Shown here piece by piece: positions 1 to 7,117 of a stretch of DNA of 64,000 nucleotides; the stretch's first letter is position 1; every line of letters begins with the position of its first letter. The stretch is from UBA6182 sp964479585 (GTDB taxonomy: Bacteria; Bacillota_I; Bacilli_A; Erysipelotrichales; Erysipelotrichaceae). The DNA is taken from the NCBI GenBank assembly GCA_964479585.1, contig CAYZMP010000002.1:1-64000 (forward strand). The letters run 5' to 3'. The notes beneath the pieces are model-generated. The model was not told the DNA's origin, did no database searches, and was given only the letters and a program-made list of their open reading frames with translations. The position numbers were made by a program, and so were the translations under genes.

Positions 1-394
1 TTGCAGGATTGACATATGGTTGAATAAGTTCAATAAACACACTAAAGAAAAACGCCATCACAACCGTTGTGGATGCTTTTTGATCAAAGGCTAATGGGAA
101 TAAAATACCAAAAGGAACCAGCATAATAATGTTTAAAATCACTTCTTTTATGGCATTAGGACGTTGAAGAAGCACATCTTCAAATGCATACCATGCGATT
201 GGTTGGATGCTAAAAAAGCGCAATGAGCTTAGTGTTACTGGCATAATCGTAAAATAAAGCACAAAACAAACATACACATAAAATAAGGTTTTAAATACTA
301 TGTTATCCATTGTTTGAGTTTTTATTTTAGGATACACAACAAACACATAGCCAAAAATTAATAAACTCCAATTAAAACAATATGCCCAAAACAT
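1..394 (-). CDS. VanZ-like integral membrane protein (C-terminus outside window)
   Basis: A reading frame starts at ATG 394 and runs off the left edge after 131 codons. It encodes a hydrophobic protein with several membrane spans. The stretch NIIMLVPFGILFPL followed by FIELIQP resembles the conserved core of VanZ-family proteins (N..mFvPfG, then E..Q), named for a teicoplanin-resistance accessory gene but mostly of unknown function. The start lies 6 bases after the stop of the FemAB-like gene at 401, with AAGGA about 12 bases upstream, so the two are probably co-transcribed. The cell-wall neighbours fit an envelope role. The family call rests on a short motif; the biochemical role is unknown. 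Confidence 0.6.
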   Translation of the reverse strand, partial: MFWAYCFNWSLLIFGYVFVVYPKIKTQTMDNIVFKTLFYVYVCFVLYFTIMPVTLSSLRFFSIQPIAWYAFEDVLLQRPNAIKEVILNIIMLVPFGILFPLAFDQKASTTVVMAFFFSVFIELIQPYVNPA

Positions 395-400
395 GAATCA

Positions 401-1636
401 TTAATCCTTGGTGTATCGTAGGGCATTTAACTTACGACGAATTCTAACTTTTAAGGTGCTTACTTTAATAAATAGGTTCGTTAGTGTTTCATTGTTTTTT
501 AAATCAAACTGACCAATGTATTCCACATAAGTTGGATTAAACCCACTTTTAAAGTGATAAAGCCCATAATATGGATCTTCATGATGGGTAGCACCTGAAA
601 ACCCAACAAAATCATAATGTGTTATGTTGCGATTTTTAAAGTACTCCATGGCAGAGACATGCATGTGTATAGTTCCACGATAAGATAAGAAATCTGGGTT
701 TTTATACGAATATAAATCCCATGCACTATGTCCATAATCCACAAACATTCCTACAGATAACACAATCGTATCACCATGTTTTTCTAACGATTGTTTTAGT
801 TGTTCTAAGGTTTCAAGTTTTGATTGTTTAGCTTTTTCATCTTTGTTGTACTTACCAGTTTCTAGTTCATGGTTAAGAAGGTCAATGTTGTATTGCTGGC
901 TCATGCTCGTGATAAACACATGAGCATGTTCTCCATAAAATTCACATAGCTTTTTAAAATACGACACTGGTTTTGGTTTAAAACCATGTTCTTTTGTTAG
1001 TTGTTTTTCAAACTTTGCTAAATATTCAACCCCTTGCTCTTGATCAACTACTGTTGTAATTCCCATCTTTAATTGACGACGGTAAAAATTTCGTTTATCA
1101 CGAGCAAAGTTATTAATGAGTTGCTCTAAAGGTGGATTTAAATCTAGAATTAAGGTAAAACGATCACGCCATGATCCATCATAGCCATACCCATACCCTT
1201 TATGTTGGTAGTTTAGATTTTCTAAAGTACTTGTAACCCATTCATTGTTAAAGCCACCTTTTATGTCGTTGCCTTTAATGTCTTTTTCTTTTCGTTGAAC
1301 ATTAGGATCAATTCGAAGTAAAAACCATGCACGCACTAATGCAAGTTGCGCAAGAGCTTGATGAGTTTGCTCTACTAAAGTAGCGTCAGAGTAATCCACA
1401 CAAACTCCAGAAGGAATATACGCATAGCTAAAAACACCAAGCCAACGTTTAATCAACACCATGGCGGTAGCTTTTAGTTGTTGTTGATCATAAAACCCGA
1501 GATACTCAATGGTTGCTTTACTTGTAAACTGTAAAAATTGAGCATACATGGATGTTTTTTGATAATGCGCATACTTACACGCTAAAACAAACTGATCGTT
1601 TGCATTAGCATCAATTGTTTTAACTTCCAGCATCAT
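401..1636 (-). CDS. FemAB/MurM-type peptidoglycan interpeptide-bridge aminoacyltransferase, first of a pair
   Basis: The 411-residue protein belongs to the FemABX family, which uses aminoacyl-tRNA to add bridge amino acids to lipid-linked peptidoglycan precursors at the inner face of the membrane. It shows the two GNAT-like halves typical of the family, a charged helical insert near residues 255-290 (KYNKDEKAKQSKLETLEQL) resembling the coiled-coil arm of FemA, and the C-terminal signature YDFVGFSGA followed by GLYHFKSGFNP. Length is normal. It overlaps the second FemAB-like gene by 17 bases. The amino acid added cannot be read from the sequence, so femA, femX or murM is not assigned. Start is the first ATG of two, behind AAAGGAAACC. 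Confidence 0.85.
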   Translation of the reverse strand: MMLEVKTIDANANDQFVLACKYAHYQKTSMYAQFLQFTSKATIEYLGFYDQQQLKATAMVLIKRWLGVFSYAYIPSGVCVDYSDATLVEQTHQALAQLALVRAWFLLRIDPNVQRKEKDIKGNDIKGGFNNEWVTSTLENLNYQHKGYGYGYDGSWRDRFTLILDLNPPLEQLINNFARDKRNFYRRQLKMGITTVVDQEQGVEYLAKFEKQLTKEHGFKPKPVSYFKKLCEFYGEHAHVFITSMSQQYNIDLLNHELETGKYNKDEKAKQSKLETLEQLKQSLEKHGDTIVLSVGMFVDYGHSAWDLYSYKNPDFLSYRGTIHMHVSAMEYFKNRNITHYDFVGFSGATHHEDPYYGLYHFKSGFNPTYVEYIGQFDLKNNETLTNLFIKVSTLKVRIRRKLNALRYTKD

Positions 1637-2867
1637 GGTTGGTTTCCTTTCGTTTAAAAAACAACATCATTTTCTTTAGTTGTGGCCACCCTTTTAAATA
1701 CAATTTATACAATATTGGGGATAACACAATATCAAATTCCCCAATCATTTCTACTACATGAGCATTAAAACTTGACTTAAACTGACTCAATCCATCATCC
1801 AAGGTGCCTGCCATTCCTCCAAAATCCACCATCATATATCCTTGATCAAACGCCCACATAATGGCTTGATCATATAAAAAGTGAGGAGAACGGTATTTAC
1901 GATAATGATCATTTAGACCCATGTACAATAAATCAACCGAGTGTTGAGTTTTTAGTGCAAACAACCCCGAAATATCCACAATATCACCATCTTGGTCAAT
2001 GTTTTCTTCAAGTCTTTTTTTCTCAGTGATTGCTGCTTGATATTGATCGTATACTTTGTTGTAAGAATTACTGCTTTCTTTTAAGTTTGCTAGTTTATCT
2101 TTTAAAAGCGCTATGTTTTCATTAGTAGACTCCAACATTTTTCGTTGGTTTAACACGGCCATAATCACATAACTATCCTGTGGAAATGCTTGCATGATTC
2201 GTTTAAAATACGCAAGATTACGCAATCCAATGTTTTTACGTTTTTCAGTAAATGCAATTATTTTAGCAAATCGCTCGATTTGATCAATGTCAATCCGTTG
2301 TACTTCCACACCTTTTTTTTGCGCATATTTAATGTGCCGGTTTGCACTTTTAGAATACCCTTTACTCTCATACACTTGTTTGGTTAATTGAGAGACATAA
2401 CGAGGTTGAGCATACTTGTATAAGTTTTGACTAAACCCTTGAAACTGTGCCCCCACACTAGCTAAATTTACAATTACCTTATGTTTTTCATCTGGTTGAT
2501 ATTTGTAATCTTCATATGTGCTTTGTGAGAGGATGATGGGTGGATCAAACTTAATCATCACTCGACCAAACTTTTTGAAATAATGTTTAGCATGTGTAAA
2601 GAAGTTCTCCACTACTTCTTGATTATCATAATCAAGCAGTGGACCACGTGCGATGTACACCATCGATAAGCCTAAAGGTAATTGCCGTATAAACACTTGG
2701 GCACTCGCCACAAGTGTATCGTTGTATTTTAAACCGACAAACTGCTTTTTCCACTCGCTTTTTACTTCTCCCCAACGTGAATCTTGAGAGAGCGTAGCTA
2801 ATGGATGATGTTGCGCAAATTCATCGTGTTCTTTTTTGGGTAAATTCGGATAAAAAGTATAACTCAT
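1620..2867 (-). CDS. FemAB/MurM-type peptidoglycan interpeptide-bridge aminoacyltransferase, second of a pair
   Basis: This 415-residue protein is a paralogue-like neighbour of the gene at 401-1636. It has the FemABX fold signals RWGEVKSEWKK near the N-terminus, a long charged coiled-coil insert around residues 230-290, and the C-terminal signature VDFGGMAGTLDDGLSQFKS. Tandem FemAB genes usually add successive bridge residues, as FemA and FemB do in staphylococci; that the pair here acts in sequence is inference. The upstream RNA methyltransferase overlaps it by 4 bases (ATGA), and its own end overlaps the next FemAB gene, so all three are translated from one mRNA. AAGGAAG lies about 10 bases before the start. 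Confidence 0.85.
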   Translation of the reverse strand: MSYTFYPNLPKKEHDEFAQHHPLATLSQDSRWGEVKSEWKKQFVGLKYNDTLVASAQVFIRQLPLGLSMVYIARGPLLDYDNQEVVENFFTHAKHYFKKFGRVMIKFDPPIILSQSTYEDYKYQPDEKHKVIVNLASVGAQFQGFSQNLYKYAQPRYVSQLTKQVYESKGYSKSANRHIKYAQKKGVEVQRIDIDQIERFAKIIAFTEKRKNIGLRNLAYFKRIMQAFPQDSYVIMAVLNQRKMLESTNENIALLKDKLANLKESSNSYNKVYDQYQAAITEKKRLEENIDQDGDIVDISGLFALKTQHSVDLLYMGLNDHYRKYRSPHFLYDQAIMWAFDQGYMMVDFGGMAGTLDDGLSQFKSSFNAHVVEMIGEFDIVLSPILYKLYLKGWPQLKKMMLFFKRKETNHDAGS

Positions 2868-3598
2868 TGAACATCACTTCCTTTAAATTGATGAGCCACA
2901 ATACCTGCTGTAATTGCCACATTGAGTGAATCAATGTGTTGAATATCTATTTTGTATGTTTGATCACTTAATGCAATGATATCTTGTGAGATGCCATTTC
3001 CTTCATTGCCTAAGACAAAGGCCATCTTAGACAAAGGCTTAATAAAGGAGGTTGCATTTTCATCAAGGGCACAACTCACTACATGCACACCTTGCTTTTT
3101 AAGACTTAACATCGTCTTTTTTATATCCACTACTTTTATCGGTATTTGAAACAAAGCACCTTGAGTAGCACGTATTACTTTATCATTTGTAAAATCTACC
3201 GTATCCTTTGAACAATAAATAGCGTCAAAACTAAAGGCTAAGGCGGTACGAATAATCGTTCCTAAATTACCTGGATCTTGAATATTATCGCACAAAAAAA
3301 CACGATGATTGGCGTTTATAGGTAGCTTAGGAAGTGTGCATAAACCAATCATGGTTTGTGCTGATTGAACTTTCGATAGTTTTTTCATCACTTTTGAAGT
3401 GGCGATGCTTGTTTTAATGTTATCAAGCTTAAAATCAACACCTTCTTGTATAAATAACTCTTTTAAGTGTTGATGTTTGTATGCTTCTTGTATCAAATGT
3501 TCACCTTCAACTAAAAATACCTCGTCTTGTTCACGGTATTTTTGTTGATGATACTTCATCCATTGTTTTACTTTTTTATTATCTAACGAAGTAATCAT
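2864..3598 (-). CDS. SpoU/TrmH-family RNA 2'-O-ribose methyltransferase
   Basis: The 244-residue protein carries all three SPOUT motifs of TrmH-like enzymes: DNIQDPGNLGTIIRTA (motif 1, about residues 104-119), FVLGNEGNGIS (motif 2) and DSLNVAITAGI (motif 3), which form the knotted S-adenosylmethionine site. An N-terminal substrate-binding region of about 90 residues (VFLVEGEHLIQEA) is of the type seen in RlmB/TsnR-like 23S rRNA methyltransferases. The target nucleotide is not predictable. It is the first gene of the overlapping operon with the two FemAB-like genes and the VanZ-like gene. A plausible minus-strand -10 (TACAAT) lies in the divergent gap shared with the racemase gene. Confidence 0.9.
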   Translation of the reverse strand: MITSLDNKKVKQWMKYHQQKYREQDEVFLVEGEHLIQEAYKHQHLKELFIQEGVDFKLDNIKTSIATSKVMKKLSKVQSAQTMIGLCTLPKLPINANHRVFLCDNIQDPGNLGTIIRTALAFSFDAIYCSKDTVDFTNDKVIRATQGALFQIPIKVVDIKKTMLSLKKQGVHVVSCALDENATSFIKPLSKMAFVLGNEGNGISQDIIALSDQTYKIDIQHIDSLNVAITAGIVAHQFKGSDVQ

Positions 3599-3676
3599 AA
3601 CGCTTTTTTCCTTTGCAATTCTTATCTATTGTATCATTGAAACTTGATTTTTTAAACGATAGTGTGCGATGTTTGT

Positions 3677-3685
3677 TGTTATAAT
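3677..3685 (+). promoter_or_regulatory. Extended -10 promoter of the racemase gene
   Basis: TGTTATAAT is an extended -10 element (TGnTATAAT) ending 38 bases before the ATG at 3724. No convincing -35 is seen at 17 bases, which is common for extended -10 promoters. Confidence 0.55.
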
Positions 3686-3723
3686 GTGTTTGTTTTGATA
3701 TATTGATAGTAAGGAGACCTACT

Positions 3724-4419
3724 ATGAATCAAACTACACTCGGTATCATCGGAGGCATGGGATCGTATGCTACCGCTTATTACTTTAATGCCCTTATTCA
3801 CTTAGCCCAGGCAAAAAAAGATCAAGACTATCCACGCATTATTGTGGACAATCATGCGCAAATTGAAGATCGTACCGCTGCGCTTTTACAACATGGACCT
3901 TCTCCACTTGAAAAACTAAAAGAGTCGGTAGAACTACTTAATCATGCCAATGTTGATATGGCAATGATGCCATGTTTTACAGCGCATGCCTTTTATAATG
4001 ACATGATGAAAGAAGCTGATTTTGAACTAGTGGATGTGTTTGATGTCTTACAAGACTTCATTAATAAACACCCACACATTAAAAAAATAGGTATCCTTGC
4101 CACCAATGGTACCCAAGAAATTGGTTTGTTTGAACAACTAAACAACATAACGCTCATATACCCTGATGAACCTTTCCAACAAAAAATCATGGATGCCATT
4201 TATCATCCAACAAATGGAATTAAAAGTAAACACACAACATTATATTCCACTAGTTTATTAAATGAAGTAAGTGATCATCTTGTAGAAAAAGGTGTGGATG
4301 TACTATTATCAGGCTGTACAGAAATTGGTGTTGTACAAGATTACCTTAATCATCAACTCAAACGTTTAGATCCAATGATGCTTGTTGTTGAGCATATCAT
4401 TAATAAAACAAGAGAATAA
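3724..4419 (+). CDS. Aspartate/glutamate racemase family protein
   Basis: The 231-residue protein matches the Asp/Glu racemase superfamily, cofactor-independent enzymes that use two cysteines to invert the alpha carbon. The N-terminal LGIIGGMGSYATAYYF motif, the first cysteine in MPCFTAHAF (about residue 84) and the second in LSGCTEIG are present. The residue after the first cysteine is Phe where this family commonly has Asn (PCNTAH or similar), so substrate or activity may differ. Start is ATG 3724 because AAGGAG at 3711-3716 is 7 bases upstream; a TTG at 3703 would precede that site. A monocistronic plus-strand gene with its own promoter and terminator. A separate murI is at 56655, so this one need not supply D-glutamate for the wall. 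Confidence 0.8.
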   Translation: MNQTTLGIIGGMGSYATAYYFNALIHLAQAKKDQDYPRIIVDNHAQIEDRTAALLQHGPSPLEKLKESVELLNHANVDMAMMPCFTAHAFYNDMMKEADFELVDVFDVLQDFINKHPHIKKIGILATNGTQEIGLFEQLNNITLIYPDEPFQQKIMDAIYHPTNGIKSKHTTLYSTSLLNEVSDHLVEKGVDVLLSGCTEIGVVQDYLNHQLKRLDPMMLVVEHIINKTRE

Positions 4420-4422
4420 ACA

Positions 4423-4456
4423 AATCGCAAGTGAACTCACTTGCGATTGTTTTTCT
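4423..4456 (+). terminator. Rho-independent terminator after the racemase gene
   Basis: An 11-bp stem AATCGCAAGTG / CACTTGCGATT with loop AACT is followed by GTTTTTCTT. It lies between two convergent genes; the minus-strand side has only short A runs, so it mainly serves the plus-strand gene. Confidence 0.85.
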
Positions 4457-4513
4457 TATGGTAGTATACATTTTTAAATTAGTAAGCAAACATCACCATC
4501 ATTAAACATCTAA

Positions 4514-6823
4514 CTAACGCTTTTCCTCTTTTTTTGGTTGTGCAAAAGAGGATACGAACAATAACAACACTCCTATTAACAACAAATACCCGGCATTGTT
4601 TTGTGGATCAGAAGTATCTATAATTTGATCTTCTACACCATAAACCATAGCATAGGTAGAAAATTTATCGGTTGTAAATGTAATTTCAAATGTTTCTTTG
4701 TTGTAGGTGTATTCTAATTTTTCAACTTTGTTATCATGAACACGCAATAGTTGAAAATCCTTATCTCTAAGTTCTTGTGGCAGTATAAAAGAAATAGTGA
4801 TTGGTTCTAATGAACTCGTTAGTTGTGTTTGAATTTGACCCACAATTTTAAAGAGTGAAACATCTAAATAAACAAATCTTGTTGCATCAGCTTTTATGTT
4901 TTCTTTTGCATACGCTTCTAATAGTGTTTTATCTTGTACAAACACGCTGTTTGCTTCCATTGACTTAACAACAAGTTTGATCGCACTATCATTAAGTGCT
5001 TCTGATGCACTAAACAATACTGCATTTTCAAGGTTATTCGCTTTTACTTGCAGTTTGTTTTGATCTTCCACAATGACATCAATCATGGCATTTGGCGCAA
5101 CCACTTCGATAGCACATGTGGCTTTAAATCCACCATCATTAGTGGTAGCTGAAATTGTTGTGTTACCAACTGCTAATGGTGTAACTACCCCATTAACAAC
5201 ACTAGCTACTTTTGCATCTGAAGATGCCCAAACGAGTGTTTTATTAGAAGCATCCACCGGTAACACATTTGGTGTTATTGCTAAGGTTGATCCACCTGCA
5301 ATTAATGATTCACTTGGACATGCTAAGGTCACACCAGTTACTTTTTTTACTACTGTAATTGTACAGGATGACACAAAACCACCATCTTCACTGGTAATTG
5401 TTATTGTAGTTGTTCCAGCTTTTAGTGCCGTTAAGACACCATTGTTTATGGTTGCGATTGTTGGATCAGACGATGTCCAACTTATCGTTGAGTTTGTTGC
5501 ATCAATTGGTAGTACATTGCCAGTAAGTGTTAATGTATCTCCTACTTTAATTTCCACTTGAGGGCATGTTAAACTTACTCCTGTAACTGCAATTGTCGGC
5601 ACTGAACGAAGCAAGGTCATCATTGCCCAAGCGGTATAGTAAACACGATATTGCTCACTTGGACTGTTTGGATAACCACCGCTTTGCCAAAAACCTAAAG
5701 CATCTTGATTATCTATAATAACCTCATCAAAATCATCTTGCCAAACAACTGGCTCTTCCGCAACGGTTAATGTATCGATTCCATAGGCAAGCAACCCTTT
5801 CATTAAAGTGAGCGTTGCATTATAGGATGGATAAGGATCATTACCATTAGGTCCACCACGCCAACCTACATCAAGATAATCATTCACTAAATAAGGTGAA
5901 GTATAGTCGACTCCACTAGCTCCACTATTTGGCGCATTATAGTGTCGTTGAATAAACGTTAACACTGCTTGCACTCGTGGCGATGTTATAGGATCACCAA
6001 CAAGTTCTAACATTGCAAGCAAATGACCTACTTTATGAATATTAACCCAACTTTGATAGGAGGTTTCGTTAGTTGAACCAGAAATATATCCTGCTCCACC
6101 ATAAAGAGGATGGGTTGGATCACTATCAAACAAGACGATATCTATGCCCTCATCCAAGTAATCCAACAATGTTTGTGGAATAGTTATATTAAACTTATCT
6201 TTTGCATACATTAATCCTAATGTTACCCAACCAGAAATCGACATATCTCCTGAAGTTGTTGGGTGATAATAATACCAAAGACCAATACCAGGACCTGATT
6301 TTACTTGTGCTTCCCCTATAAAATTGACAACCTGTTGAACCACTTGTTTGTGTGTCATTCCATTGAGGGATGATCCTTCAATGTTTATGACTTCATCAGG
6401 GGTTTCTACTGAAGAAATCGCCATAATTGCAGGACCTAATACATAAATTTGATCCACTCCCCAATGCACGAAACTATTCTCACTGTCTTTGGTTGCTCTT
6501 AAGAAAATGTAGTCAATAGCCTTTTGAACATTTTCATGATAATCATAATCCTCACTTAAAGGATTAACTCCCAAATACTTTGCATGAGCTGTTAGTGCAC
6601 TAAGTGCAAGGGATGTCGTACCTGGATCACGGCTTTCTGTCCACCCACCACTTTCAAGTTGCTTGCTAACAATCCACGCAGCTCCTTTTTCTAATGCTTC
6701 TGTCTTTAAATCTACGTCCACTGCTTTAATGTGCAATGGCACACTAAAAATACTTCCAAACAACGTAAACAACACTAAAAAACTTACCACACTTTTAAAC
6801 AATCGAAAATTTTTCTTTTGCAT
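4514..6823 (-). CDS. Membrane-anchored surface protein: terpenoid-cyclase-like toroid plus two BIG2 Ig-like domains
   Basis: The 769-residue protein has a signal peptide (residues 1-34, ending near VPLHIKAVD). Residues about 40-420 form repeats rich in Gly/Trp/Gln such as WIVSKQLESGGWTE and QSWVNIHKVGH, resembling the alpha/alpha-toroid of prenyltransferase/squalene-oxidase repeats. Two bacterial Ig-like BIG2 domains follow (about 430-515 and 516-595; VTGVSLTCP, ISWTSSDPTIATI, VWASSDAKVASV). A further beta-rich domain precedes a C-terminal membrane helix (GYLLLIGVLLLFVSSF) and tail QPKKEEKR. No LPXTG motif is visible, so membrane rather than sortase anchoring is inferred. The function of the toroid is unknown. 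Start is supported by AAAGGAGA, 7 bases before ATG. Confidence 0.75.
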   Translation of the reverse strand: MQKKNFRLFKSVVSFLVLFTLFGSIFSVPLHIKAVDVDLKTEALEKGAAWIVSKQLESGGWTESRDPGTTSLALSALTAHAKYLGVNPLSEDYDYHENVQKAIDYIFLRATKDSENSFVHWGVDQIYVLGPAIMAISSVETPDEVINIEGSSLNGMTHKQVVQQVVNFIGEAQVKSGPGIGLWYYYHPTTSGDMSISGWVTLGLMYAKDKFNITIPQTLLDYLDEGIDIVLFDSDPTHPLYGGAGYISGSTNETSYQSWVNIHKVGHLLAMLELVGDPITSPRVQAVLTFIQRHYNAPNSGASGVDYTSPYLVNDYLDVGWRGGPNGNDPYPSYNATLTLMKGLLAYGIDTLTVAEEPVVWQDDFDEVIIDNQDALGFWQSGGYPNSPSEQYRVYYTAWAMMTLLRSVPTIAVTGVSLTCPQVEIKVGDTLTLTGNVLPIDATNSTISWTSSDPTIATINNGVLTALKAGTTTITITSEDGGFVSSCTITVVKKVTGVTLACPSESLIAGGSTLAITPNVLPVDASNKTLVWASSDAKVASVVNGVVTPLAVGNTTISATTNDGGFKATCAIEVVAPNAMIDVIVEDQNKLQVKANNLENAVLFSASEALNDSAIKLVVKSMEANSVFVQDKTLLEAYAKENIKADATRFVYLDVSLFKIVGQIQTQLTSSLEPITISFILPQELRDKDFQLLRVHDNKVEKLEYTYNKETFEITFTTDKFSTYAMVYGVEDQIIDTSDPQNNAGYLLLIGVLLLFVSSFAQPKKEEKR

Positions 6824-7016
6824 ACTGTTCTCCTTTCAACCAATTAAGAAAACTTACCTTCGATTATCACTGATAGTATTTTCGCCACCACCACCATGTT
6901 GTTCAATATTATGCTGTGAACATCTTTAATTAAGCAAATTGTAAACCTTTCTATTTTACTAATGCAACTTATATTGTGATTATTTACACGTGTTTTGCAC
7001 TAAATTTTTTTACATT

Positions 7017-7037
7017 AAAAAAACAGGTATGTCCTGT
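7017..7037 (-). terminator. Possible second terminator downstream of ileS
   Basis: Read on the minus strand, ACAGG / CCTGT (loop ACATA) is followed by seven T. It lies about 55 bases beyond the main ileS terminator and before the surface-protein gene. The stem is short, so it may only be a back-up stop. Confidence 0.4.
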
Positions 7038-7090
7038 CTTTTCAAATTATGTATTCTGTGTTGCTTGTACTTATTTTAAATGATTGTATG

Positions 7091-7117
7091 GAAAAAAAGA
7101 CAAGGGGTTTCCTTGTC
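7091..7117 (-). terminator. Rho-independent terminator of ileS
   Basis: On the minus strand GACAAGG / CCTTGTC with a 5-base loop is followed by seven T. The stem begins at the ileS stop codon. Confidence 0.85.

Noticed and set aside
4514..4600. LPXTG sortase anchor on the surface protein
   Set aside because: A hydrophobic segment and basic tail exist, but no LPXTG-like motif precedes them.
5073..5561. Open frame of 162 codons on the plus strand inside the surface-protein gene
   Set aside because: Repetitive low-complexity shadow of the BIG2 repeats; no ribosome site and it is antisense to a well-supported gene.
6885..6899. Short frame starting at a GTG repeat upstream of the surface-protein gene (17 codons)
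   Set aside because: No ribosome site and no similarity recognised; more likely part of the untranslated leader.
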